DNA from: Eutreptiella sp. 'Long Island Sound 2002'
Taxonomy: Eukaryota; Euglenozoa; Euglenophyceae; Eutreptiales; Eutreptiaceae
Direction: 5' to 3'
Assembly (NCBI GenBank): GCA_964036045.1
Contig: OZ038382.1
Span: 43,106,090-43,170,089, forward strand
Length of the DNA: 64,000 bases
Part shown: in pieces, positions 37,901 to 49,606 of the stretch
Numbering within the stretch: position 1 is the stretch's first letter
Layout of the letters: each line of letters begins with the position of its first letter
Program-made: the position numbers and the translations under genes
Notes under the pieces: model-generated
What the model was told of the DNA's origin: nothing
Databases searched by the model: none
Seen by the model: only the letters and a program-made list of their open reading frames with translations

Positions 37901-39992
37901 TAATGAAGTGTGGTGATACTTGCCGACACAATATCTCAAAATTGAATTCGGGACTTTCTGTCAAGTTATTGCAGCTCCCCCTTCAGCGTTCCGGGAAGGC
38001 ATTAGAAGAAAATTTAGAAGGGGCATGTTCCATATTTTTGCAAAAAAGTTTCATTTTGGTACGCCACATTTATTGGATTTTCAGGTTGCTGCGTGGTGTT
38101 TGGCTAGGCTGTACGCGTGCTTTCGTAAGGTGGCACCTTTCGCCCTACCCGTTGAAGTTTTTGCTCTGGTCCACTGCCACCACACACCCACACTGCCATT
38201 GCACCCCCCGCCACCCCCGCGCGCGCGCGCTCGCTCGCCTCGTCTCGTCAAGCCAAGGCATGGCTGGCTTGGCTTGGCATGGTATGGTATGGGTTGGTGT
38301 GAGAGCCAGGTGCTTTCATAATGAAGTGTGGTGATACTTGCCGACACAATATCTCAAAATTGAATTCGGGACTTTCTGTCAAGTTATTGCAGCTCCCCCT
38401 TCAGCGTTCCGGGAAGGCATTAGAAGAAAATTTAGAAGGGGCATGTTCCATATTTTTGCAAAAAAGTTTCATTTTGGTACGCCACATTTATTGGATTTTC
38501 AGGTTGCTGCGTGGTGGTTGGCTAGGCTGTACGCGTGCTTTCGTAAAGTGGCACCTTTCGCCCTACCCGTTGAAGTTTTCGCTCTGGTCCACTGCCACCA
38601 CACACCCACACTGCCATTGCACCCCCCGCCACCCCCGCGCGCGCGCGCTCGCTCGCCTCGTCTCGTCAAGCCAAGGCATGGCTGGCTTGGCTTGGCATGG
38701 TATGGTATGGCTTGGTGTGAGAGCCAGGTGCTTTCATAATGAAGTGTGGTGATACTTGCCGACACAATATCTCAAAATTGAATTCGGGACTTTCTGTCAA
38801 GTTATTGCAGCTCCCCCTTCAGCGTTCTGGGAAGGCATTAGAAGAAAATTTAGAAGGGGCATGTTCCATATTTTTGCAAAAAAGTTTCATTTTGGTACGC
38901 CACATTTATTGGATTTTCAGGTTGCTGCGTGGTGGTTGGCTAGGCTGTACGCGTGCTTTCGTAAAGTGGCACCTTTCGCCCTACCCGTTGAAGTTTTCGC
39001 TCTGGTCCACTGCCACCACACACCCACACTGCCATTGCACCCCCCGCCACCCCCGCGCGCGCGCGCTCGCTCGCCTCGTCTCGTCAAGCCAAGGCATGGC
39101 TGGCTTGGCTTGGCATGGTATGGTATGGCTTGGTGTGAGAGCCAGGTGCTTTCATAATGAAGTGTGGTGATACTTGCCGACACAATATCTCAAAATTGAA
39201 TTCGGGACTTTCTGTCAAGTTATTGCAGCTCCCCCTTCAGTGTTCCGGGAAGGCATTAGAAGAAAATTTAGAAGGGGCATGTTCCATATTTTTGCAAAAA
39301 AGTTTCATTTTGGTACGCCACATTTATTGGATTTTCAGGTTGCTGCGTGGTGGTTGGCTAGGCTGTACGCGTGCTTTCGTAAAGTGGCACCTTTCGCCCT
39401 ACCCGTTGAAGTTTTCGCTCTGGTCCACTGCCACCACACACCCACACTGCCATTGCACCCCCCGCCACCCCCGCGCGCGCGCGCTCGCTCGCCTCGTCTC
39501 GTCAAGCCAAGGCATGGCTGGCTTGGCTTGGCATGGTATGGTATGGCTTGGTGTGAGAGCCAGGTGCTTTCATAATGAAGTGTGGTGATACTTGCCGACA
39601 CAATATCTCAAAATTGAATTCGGGCCTTTCTGTCAAGTTATTGCAGCTCCCCCTTCAGCGTTCTGGGAAGGCATTAGAAGAAAATTTAGAAGGGGCATGT
39701 TCCATATTTTTGCAAAAAAGTTTCATTTTGGTACGCCACATTTATTGGATTTTCAGGTTGCTGCGTGGTGGTTGGCTAGGCTGTACGCGTGCTTTCGTAA
39801 AGTGGCACCTTTCGCCCTACCCGTTGAAGTTTTCGCTCTGTTCCACTGCCACCACACACCCAGACTGCCATTGCACCCCCCGCCACCCCCCCGCGCGCGC
39901 GCTCGCTCGCCTCGTCTCGTCAAGCCAAGGCATGGCTGGCTTGGCTTGGCATGGTATGGTATGGCTTGGTGTGAGAGCCAGGTGCTTTCATA
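34977..39992 (+). repeat. Mosaic region of two variant unit types
   Basis: Twelve units alternate irregularly between a type with C-to-T at unit position 90 (35066, 35902, 37574, 38828, 39664) and a type with G-to-T at unit position 197 (35173, 36845, 38099). A third marker, C-to-G in ATGGGTTGG, sits at 37039, 37875 and 38293. Units 34977 and 39575 share A-to-C (35027, 39625) plus the position-90 change, 11 units apart. Markers at 36845/38099, 37039/38293 and 37574/38828 are each 1254 bp apart, showing a three-unit duplication inside the region. Confidence 0.8.
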
Positions 39993-40828
39993 ATGAAGTG
40001 TGGTGATACTTGCCGACACAATATCTCAAAATTGAATTCGGGACTTTCTGTCAAGTTATTGCAGCTCCCCCTTCAGCGTTCCGGGAAGGCATTAGAAGAA
40101 AATTTAGAAGGGGCATGTTCCATATTTTTGCAAAAAAGTTTCATTTTGGTACGCCACATTTATTGGATTTTCAGGTTGCTGCGTGGTGGTTGGCTAGGCT
40201 GTACGCGTGCTTTCGTAAAGTGGCACCTTTCGCCCTACCCGTTGAAGTTTTCGCTCTGGTCCACTGCCACCACACACCCACACTGCCATTGCACCCCCCG
40301 CCACCCCCGCGCGCGCGCGCTCGCTCGCCTCGTCTCGTCAAGCCAAGGCATGGCTGGCTTGGCTTGGCATGGTATGGTATGGCTTGGTGTGAGAGCCAGG
40401 TGCTTTCATAATGAAGTGTGGTGATACTTGCCGACACAATATCTCAAAATTGAATTCGGGACTTTCTGTCAAGTTATTGCAGCTCCCCCTTCAGCGTTCC
40501 GGGAAGGCATTAGAAGAAAATTTAGAAGGGGCATGTTCCATATTTTTGCAAAAAAGTTTCATTTTGGTACGCCACATTTATTGGATTTTCAGGTTGCTGC
40601 GTGGTGGTTGGCTAGGCTGTACGCGTGCTTTCGTAAAGTGGCACCTTTCGCCCTACCCGTTGAAGTTTTCGCTCTGGTCCACTGCCACCACACACCCACA
40701 CTGCCATTGCACCCCCCGCCACCCCCGCGCGCGCGCGCTCGCTCGCCTCGTCTCGTCAAGCCAAGGCATGGCTGGCTTGGCTTGGCATGGTATGGTATGG
40801 CTTGGTGTGAGAGCCAGGTGCTTTCATA

Positions 40829-42501
40829 ATGAAGTGTGGTGATACTTGCCGACACAATATCTCAAAATTGAATTCGGGACTTTCTGTCAAGTTATTGCAG
40901 CTCCCCCTTCAGCGTTCCGGGAAGGCATTAGAAGAAAATTTAGAAGGGGCATGTTCCATATTTTTGCAAAAAAGTTTCATTTTGGTACGCCACATTTATT
41001 GGATTTTCAGGTTGCTGTGTGGTGGTTGGCTAGGCTGTACGCGTGCTTTCGTAAAGTGGCACCTTTCGCCCTACCCGTTGAAGTTTTCGCTCTGGTCCAC
41101 TGCCACCACACACCCACACTGCCATTGCACCCCCCGCCACCCCCCCCGCGCGCGCGCTCGCTCGCCTCGTCTCGTCAAGCCAAGGCATGGCTGGCTTGGC
41201 TTGGCATGGTATGGTATGGCTTGGTGTGAGAGCCAGGTGCTTTCATAATGAAGTGTGGTGATACTTGCCGACACAATATCTCAAAATTGAATTCGGGACT
41301 TTCTGTCAAGTTATTGCAGCTCCCCTCTCAGCGTTCCGGGAAGGCATTAGAAGAAAATTTATAAGGGGCATGTTCCATATTTTTGCAAAAAAGTTTCATT
41401 TTGGTACGCCACATTTATTGGATTTTCAGGTTGCTGTGTGGTGGTTGGCTAGGCTGTACGCGTGCTTTCGTAAAGTGGCACCTTTCGCCCTACCCGTTGA
41501 AGTTTTCGCTCTGGTCCACTGCCACCACACACCCACACTGCCATTGCACCCCCCGCCACCCCCGCGCGCGCGCGCTCGCTCGCCTCCGCTCGTCAAGCCA
41601 AGGCATGGCTGGCTTGGCTTGGCATGGTATGGTATGGCTTGGTGTGAGAGCCAGGTGCTTTCATAATGAAGTGTGGTGATACTTGCCGACACAATATCTC
41701 AAAATTGAATTCGGGACTTTCTGTCAAGTTATTGCAGCTCCCCCTTCAGCGTTCCGGGAAGGCATTAGAAGAAAATTTAGAAGGGGCATTTTCCATATTT
41801 TTGCAAAAAAGTTTCATTTTGGTACGCCACATTTATTGGATTTTCAGGTTGCTGCGTGGTGGTTGGCTAGGCTGTACGCGTGCTTTCGTAAAGTGGCACC
41901 TTTCGCCCTACCCGTTGAAGTTTTCGCTCTGGTCCACTGCCACCACACACCCACACTGCCATTGCACCCCCCGCCACCCCCGCGCGCGCGCGCTCGCTCG
42001 CCTCGTCTCGTCAAGCCAAGGCATGGCTGGCTTGGCTTGGCATGGTATGGTATGGCTTGGTGTGAGAGCCAGGTGCTTTCATAATGAAGTGTGGTGATAC
42101 TTGCCGACACAATATCTCAAAATTGAATTCGGGACTTTCTGTCAAGTTATTGCAGCTCCCCCTTCAGCGTTCCGGGAAGGCATTAGAAGAAAATTTAGAA
42201 GGGGCATGTTCCATATTTTTGCAAAAAAGTTTCATTTTGGTACGCCACATTTATTGGATTTTCAGGTTGCTGTGTGGTGGTTGGCTAGGCTGTACGCGTG
42301 CTTTCGTAAAGTGGCACCTTTCGCCCTACCCGTTGAAGTTTTCGCTCTGGTCCACTGCCACCACACACCCACACTGCCATTGCACCCCCCGCCACCCCCG
42401 CGCGCGCGCGCTCGCTCGCCTCGTCTCGTCAAGCCAAGGCATGGCTGGCTTGGCGTGGCATGGTATGGTATGGCTTGGTGTGAGAGCCAGGTGCTTTCAT
42501 A
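40829..42501 (+). repeat. Four-unit variant block, copy 1 (with 419-bp unit)
   Basis: Shared markers are C-to-T at 41018, a C8(GC)5 tract (first unit 419 bp, 40829-41247), CCCCTCTC at 41326-41327, G-to-T at 41362, C-to-T at 41437, CTCCGCTCG at 41587-41588, G-to-T at 41790, C-to-T at 42273 and T-to-G at 42455. The whole series recurs 2509 bp downstream, that is six units plus the extra base. Confidence 0.9.
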
Positions 42502-43337
42502 ATGAAGTGTGGTGATACTTGCCGACACAATATCTCAAAATTGAATTCGGGACTTTCTGTCAAGTTATTGCAGCTCCCCCTTCAGCGTTCCGGGAAGGCA
42601 TTAGAAGAAAATTTAGAAGGGGCATGTTCCATATTTTTGCAAAAAAGTTTCATTTTGGTACGCCACATTTATTGGATTTTCAGGTTGCTGCGTGGTGGTT
42701 GGCTAGGCTGTACGCGTGCTTTCGTAAAGTGGCACCTTTCGCCCTACCCGTTGAAGTTTTCGCTCTGGTCCACTGCCACCACACACCCACACTGCCATTG
42801 CAGCCCCCGCCATCCCCGCGCGCGCGCGCTCGCTCGCCTCGTCTCGTCAAGCCAAGGCATGGCTGGCTTGGCTTGGCATGGTATGGTATGGCTTGGTGTG
42901 AGAGCCAGGTGCTTTCATAATGAAGTGTGGTGATACTTGCCGACACAATATCTCAAAATTGAATTCGGGACTTTCTGTCAAGTTATTGCAGCTCCCCCTT
43001 CAGCGTTCCGGGAAGGCATTAGAAGAAAATTTAGAAGGGGCATGTTCCATATTTTTGCAAAAAAGTTTCATTTTGGTACGCCACATTTATTGGATTTTCA
43101 GGTTGCTGCGTGGTGGTTGGCTAGGCTGTACGCGTGCTTTCGTAAAGTGGCACCTTTCGCCCTACCCGTTGAAGTTTTCGCTCTGGTCCACTGCCACCAC
43201 ACACCCACACTGCCATTGCACCCCCCGCCACCCCCGCGCGCGCGCGCTCGCTCGCCTCGTCTCGTCAAGCCAAGGCATGGCTGGCTTGGCTTGGCATGGT
43301 ATGGTATGGCTTGGTGTGAGAGCCAGGTGCTTTCATA

Positions 43338-45010
43338 ATGAAGTGTGGTGATACTTGCCGACACAATATCTCAAAATTGAATTCGGGACTTTCTGTCAAG
43401 TTATTGCAGCTCCCCCTTCAGCGTTCCGGGAAGGCATTAGAAGAAAATTTAGAAGGGGCATGTTCCATATTTTTGCAAAAAAGTTTCATTTTGGTACGCC
43501 ACATTTATTGGATTTTCAGGTTGCTGTGTGGTGGTTGGCTAGGCTTTACGCGTGCTTTCGTAAAGTGGCACCTTTCGCCCTACCCGTTGAAGTTTTCGCT
43601 CTGGTCCACTGCCACCACACACCCACACTGCCATTGCACCCCCCGCCACCCCCCCCGCGCGCGCGCTCGCTCGCCTCGTCTCGTCAAGCCAAGGCATGGC
43701 TGGCTTGGCTTGGCATGGTATGGTATGGCTTGGTGTGAGAGCCAGGTGCTTTCATAATGAAGTGTGGTGATACTTGCCGACACAATATCTCAAAATTGAA
43801 TTCGGGACTTTCTGTCAAGTTATTGCAGCTCCCCTCTCAGCGTTCCGGGAAGGCATTAGAAGAAAATTTATAAGGGGCATGTTCCATATTTTTGCAAAAA
43901 AGTTTCATTTTGGTACGCCACATTTATTGGATTTTCAGGTTGCTGTGTGGTGGTTGGCTAGGCTGTACGCGTGCTTTCGTAAAGTGGCACCTTTCGCCCT
44001 ACCCGTTGAAGTTTTCGCTCTGGTCCACTGCCACCACACACCCACACTGCCATTGCACCCCCCGCCACCCCCGCGCGCGCGCGCTCGCTCGCCTCCGCTC
44101 GTCAAGCCAAGGCATGGCTGGCTTGGCTTGGCATGGTATGGTATGGCTTGGTGTGAGAGCCAGGTGCTTTCATAATGAAGTGTGGTGATACTTGCCGACA
44201 CAATATCTCAAAATTGAATTCGGGACTTTCTGTCAAGTTATTGCAGCTCCCCCTTCAGCGTTCCGGGAAGGCATTAGAAGAAAATTTAGAAGGGGCATTT
44301 TCCATATTTTTGCAAAAAAGTTTCATTTTGGTACGCCACATTTATTGGATTTTCAGGTTGCTGCGTGGTGGTTGGCTAGGCTGTACGCGTGCTTTCGTAA
44401 AGTGGCACCTTTCGCCCTACCCGTTGAAGTTTTCGCTCTGGTCCACTGCCACCACACACCCACACTGCCATTGCACCCCCCGCCACCCCCGCGCGCGCGC
44501 GCTCGCTCGCCTCGTCTCGTCAAGCCAAGGCATGGCTGGCTTGGCTTGGCATGGTATGGTATGGCTTGGTGTGAGAGCCAGGTGCTTTCATAATGAAGTG
44601 TGGTGATACTTGCCGACACAATATCTCAAAATTGAATTCGGGACTTTCTGTCAAGTTATTGCAGCTCCCCCTTCAGCGTTCCGGGAAGGCATTAGAAGAA
44701 AATTTAGAAGGGGCATGTTCCATATTTTTGCAAAAAAGTTTCATTTTGGTACGCCACATTTATTGGATTTTCAGGTTGCTGTGTGGTGGTTGGCTAGGCT
44801 GTACGCGTGCTTTCGTAAAGTGGCACCTTTCGCCCTACCCGTTGAAGTTTTCGCTCTGGTCCACTGCCACCACACACCCACACTGCCATTGCACCCCCCG
44901 CCACCCCCGCGCGCGCGCGCTCGCTCGCCTCGTCTCGTCAAGCCAAGGCATGGCTGGCTTGGCGTGGCATGGTATGGTATGGCTTGGTGTGAGAGCCAGG
45001 TGCTTTCATA
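43338..45010 (+). repeat. Four-unit variant block, copy 2 (with 419-bp unit)
   Basis: This block repeats the series of 40829-42501: 43527, C8(GC)5, 43835-43836, 43871, 43946, 44096-44097, 44299, 44782 and 44964. A G-to-T in GGCTTTACG near 43546 is private to this copy. The two intervening units (42502, 42920) do not match the two units after this copy (45011, 45429). Confidence 0.9.
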
Positions 45011-45428
45011 ATGAAGTGTGGTGATACTTGCCGACACAATATCTCAAAATTGAATTCGGTACTTTCTGTCAAGTTATTGCAGCTCCCCCTTCAGCGTTCC
45101 GGGAAGGCATTAGAAAAAAATTTAGAAGGGGCATGTTCCATATTTTTGCAAAGAAGTTTCATTTTGGTACGCCACATTTATTCGATTTTCAGGTTGCTGT
45201 GTGGTGGTTGGCTAGGCTGTACGCGTGCTTTCGTAAAGTGGCACCTTTCGCCCTACCCGTTGAAGTTTTCGCTCTGGTCCACTGCCACCACACACCCACA
45301 CTGCCATTGCACCCCCCGCCACCCCCGCGCGCGCGCGCTCGCTCGCCTCGTCTCGTCAAGCCAAGGCATGGCTGGCTTGGCTTGGCATGGTATGGTATGG
45401 CTTGGTGTGAGAGCCAGGTGCTTTCATA
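45011..45428 (+). repeat. Diverged unit with five changes
   Basis: Substitutions at 45060, 45116, 45153, 45183 and 45200 make this one of the more diverged units. The first four are private. The last is the common C-to-T at unit position 190. Confidence 0.85.
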
Positions 45429-45846
45429 ATGAAGTGTGGTGATACTTGCCGACACAATATCTCAAAATTGAATTCGGGACTTTCTGTCAAGTTATTGCAG
45501 CTCCCCCTTCAGCGTTCCGGGAAGGCATTAGAAGAAAATTTAGAAGGGGCATGTTCCATATTTTTGCAAAAAAGTTTCATTTTGGTACGCCACATTTATT
45601 GGATTTTCAGGTTGCTGCGTGGTGGTTGGCTAGGCTGTACGCGTGCTTTCGTAAAGTGGCACCTTTCGCCCTACCCGTTGAAGTTTTCGCTCTGGTCCAC
45701 TGCCACCACACACCCACACTGCCATTGCACCCCCCGCCACCCCCGCGCGCGCGCGCTCGCTCGCCTCGTCTCGTCAAGCCAAGGCATGGCTGGCTTGGCT
45801 TGGCATGGTATGGTATGGCTTGGTGTGAGAGCCAGGTGCTTTCATA

Positions 45847-46266
45847 ATGAAGTGTGGTGATACTTGCCGACACAATATCTCAAAATTGAATTCGGGACTT
45901 TCTGTCAAGTTATTGCAGCTCCCCCTTCAGCGTTCCGGGAAGGCATTAGAAGAAAATTTAGAAGGGGCATGTTCCATATTTTTGCAAAAAAGTTTCATTT
46001 TGGTACGCCACATTTATTGGATTTTCAGGTTGCTGTGTGGTGGTTGGCTAGGCTGTACGCGTGCTTTCGTAAAGTGGCACCTTTCGCCCTACCCGTTGAA
46101 GTTTTCGCTCTGGTCCACTGCCACCACACACCCACACTGCCATTGCACCCCCCGCCACCCCCCCGCGCGCGCGCGCTCGCTCGCCTCGTCTCGTCAAGCC
46201 AAGGCATGGCTGGCTTGGCTTGGCATGGTATGGTATGGCTTGGTGTGAGAGCCAGGTGCTTTCATA
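45847..46266 (+). repeat. 420-bp length-variant unit (GC tract)
   Basis: The C/GC tract is C7(GC)6 in place of C5(GC)6, adding two bases. The unit also carries C-to-T at 46036. Confidence 0.9.
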
Positions 46267-46684
46267 ATGGAGTGTGGTGATACTTGCCGACACAATATCT
46301 CAAAATTGAATTCGGGACTTTCTGTCAAGTTATTGCAGCTCCCCCTTCAGCGTTCCGGGAAGGCATTAGAAGAAAATTTAGAAGGGGCATGTTCCATATT
46401 TTTGCAAAAAAGTTTCATTTTGGTACGCCACATTTATTGGATTTTCAGGTTGCTGTGTGGTGGTTGGCTAGGCTGTACGCGTGCTTTCGTAAAGTGGCAC
46501 CTTTCGCCCTACCCGTTGAAGTTTTCGCTCTGGTCCACTGCCACCACACACCCACACTGCCATTGCACCCCCCGCCACCCCCGCGCGCGCGCGCTCGCTC
46601 GCCTCGTCCGGTCAAGCCAAGGCATGGCTGGCTTGGCTTGGCATGGTATGGTATGGCTTGGTGTGAGAGCCAGGTGCTTTCATA

Positions 46685-47100
46685 ATGAAGTGTGGTGATA
46701 CTTGCCGACACAATATCTCAAAATTGAATTCGGGACTTTCTGTCAAGTTATTGCAGCTACCCCTTCAGCGTTCCGGGAAGGCATTAGAAGAAAATTTAGA
46801 AGGGGCATGTTCCATATTTATGCAAAAAAGTTTCATTTTGGTACGCCACATTTATTGGATTTTCAGGTTGCTGCGTGGTGGTTGGCTAGGCTGTACGCGT
46901 GCTTTCGTAAAGTGGCACCTTTCGCCCTACCCGTTGAAGTTTTCGCTCTGGTCCACTGCCACCACACACCCACACTGCCATTGCACCCCCCGCCACCCCC
47001 GCGCGCGCGCTCGCTCGCCTCGTCTCGTCAAGCCAAGGCATGGCTGGCTTGGCTTGGCATGGTATGGTATGGCTTGGTGTGAAAGCCAGGTGCTTTCATA
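46685..47100 (+). repeat. 416-bp length-variant unit (GC tract)
   Basis: The tract is C5(GC)5, one GC step shorter. The unit also has C-to-A near 46759, T-to-A near 46820 and a G-to-A in GTGTGAAAGCC near 47083. Confidence 0.9.
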
Positions 47101-47518
47101 ATGAAGTGTGGTGATACTTGCCGACACAATATCTCAAAATTGAATTCGGGACTTTCTGTCAAGTTATTGCAGCTCCCCCTTCAGCGTTCCGGGAAGGCAT
47201 TAGAAGAAAATTTAGAAGGGGCATGTTCCATATTTTTGCAAAAAAGTTTCATTTTGGTACGCCACATTTATTGGATTTTCAGGTTGCTGCGTGGTGGTTG
47301 GCTAGGCTGTACGCGTGCTTTCGTAAAGTGGCACCTTTCGCCCTACCCGTTGAAGTTTTCGCTCTGGTCCACTGCCACCACACACCCACACTGCCATTGC
47401 ACCCCCCGCCACCCCCGCGCGCGCGCGCTCGCTCGCCTCGTCTCGTCAAGCCAAGGCATGGCTGGCTTGGCTTGGCATGGTATGGTATGGCTTGGTGTGA
47501 GAGCCAGGTGCTTTCATA

Positions 47519-48354
47519 ATGAAGTGTGGTGATACTTGCCGACACAATATCTCAAAACTGAATTCGGGACTTTCTGGCAAGTTATTGCAGCTCCCCCTTC
47601 AGCGTTCCGGGAAGGCATTAGAAGAAAATTTAGAAGGGGCATGTTCCATATTTTTGCAAAAAAGTTTCATTTTGGTACGCCACATTTATTGGATTTTCAG
47701 GTTGCTGTGTGGTGGTTGGCTAGTCTGTACGCGTGCTTTCGTAAAGTGGCACCTTTCGCCCTACCCGTTGAAGTTTTCGCTCTGGTCCACTGCCACCACA
47801 CACCCACACTGCCATTGCACCCCCCGCCACCCCCGCGCGCGCGCGCTCGCTCGCCTCGTCTCGTCAAGCCAAGGCATGGCTGGCTTGGCTTGGCATGGTA
47901 TGGTATGGCTTGGTGTGAGAGCCAGGTGCTTTCATAATGAAGTGTGGTGATACTTGCCGACACAATATCTCAAAATTGAATTCGGGACTTTCTGTCAAGT
48001 TATTGCAGCTCCCCCTTGAGCGTTCCGGGAAGGCATTAGAAGAAAATTTAGAAGGGGCATGTTCCATATTTTTGCAAAAAAGTTTCATTTTGGTACGCCA
48101 CATTTATTGGATTTTCAGGTTGCTGCGTGGTGGTTGGCTAGGCTGTACGCGTGCTTTCGTAAAGTGGCACCTTTCGCCCTACCCGTTGAAGTTTTCGCTC
48201 TGGTCCACTGCCACCACACACCCACACTGCCATTGCACCCCCCGCCACCCCCGCGCGCGCGCGCTCGCTCGCCTCGTCTCGTCAAGCCAAGGCATGGCTG
48301 GCTTGGCTTGGCATGGTATGGTATGGCTTGGTGTGAGAGCCAGGTGCTTTCATA
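47519..48354 (+). repeat. Two-unit haplotype, copy 1 (three-unit spacing)
   Basis: The first unit has T-to-C at 47558, T-to-G at 47577 and C-to-T at 47708. The second has C-to-G at 48018 (CTTGAG). The ordered set recurs three units downstream at 48773-49606. Confidence 0.9.
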
Positions 48355-48772
48355 ATGAAGTGTGGTGATACTTGCCGACACAATATCTCAAAATTGAATT
48401 CGGGACTTTCTGTCAAGTTATTGCAGCTCCCCCTTCAGCGTTCCGGGAAGGCATTAGAAGAAAATTTAGAAGGGGCATGTTCCATATTTTTGCAAAAAAG
48501 TTTCATTTTGGTACGCCACATTTATTGGATTTTCAGGTTGCTGCGTGGTGGTTGGCTAGGCTGTACGCGTGCTTTCGTAAAGTGGCACCTTTCGCCCTAC
48601 CCGTTGAAGTTTTCGCTCTGGTCCACTGCCACCACACACCCACACTGCCATTGCACCCCCGGCCACCCCCGCGCGCGCGCGCTCGCTCGCCTCGTCTCGT
48701 CAAGCCAAGGCATGGCTGGCTTGGCTTGGCATGGTATGGTATGGCTTGGTGTGAGAGCCAGGTGCTTTCATA

Positions 48773-49606
48773 ATGAAGTGTGGTGATACTTGCCGACACA
48801 ATATCTCAAAACTGAATTCGGGACTTTCTGGCAAGTTATTGCAGCTCCCCCTTCAGCGTTCCGGGAAGGCATTAGAAGAAAATTTAGAAGGGGCATGTTC
48901 CATATTTTTGCAAAAAAGTTTCATTTTGGTACGCCACATTTATTGGATTTTCAGGTTGCTGTGTGGTGGTTGGCTAGGCTGTACGCGTGCTTTCGTAAAG
49001 TGGCACCTTTCGCCCTACCCGTTGAAGTTTTCGCTCTGGTCCACTGCCACCACACACCCACACTGCCATTGCACCCCCCGCCACCCCCGCGCGCGCGCTC
49101 GCTCGCCTCGTCTCGTCAAGCCAAGGCATGGCTGGCTTGGCTTGGCATGGTATGGTATGGCTTGGTGTGAGAGCCAGGTGCTTTCATAATGAAGTGTGGT
49201 GATACTTGCCGACACAATATCTCAAAATTGAATTCGGGACTTTCTGTCAAGTTATTGCAGCTCCCCCTTGAGCGTTCCGGGAAGGCATTAGAAGAAAATT
49301 TAGAAGGGGCATGTTCCATATTTTTGCAAAAAAGTTTCATTTTGGTACGCCACATTTATTGGATTTTCAGGTTGCTGCGTGGTGGTTGGCTAGGCTGTAC
49401 GCGTGCTTTCGTAAAGTGGCACCTTTCGCCCTACCCGTTGAAGTTTTCGCTCTGGTCCACTGCCACCACACACCCACACTGCCATTGCACCCCCCGCCAC
49501 CCCCGCGCGCGCGCGCTCGCTCGCCTCGTCTCGTCAAGCCAAGGCATGGCTGGCTTGGCTTGCCATGGTATGGTATGGCTTGGTGTGAGAGCCAGGTGCT
49601 TTCATA
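48773..49606 (+). repeat. Two-unit haplotype, copy 2 (first unit 416 bp)
   Basis: Markers at 48812, 48831, 48962 and 49270 match those of 47519-48354. The first unit (48773-49188) is 416 bp because its tract is C5(GC)5. The second unit gains an NcoI site by G-to-C at 49563 (CCATGG). Confidence 0.9.
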
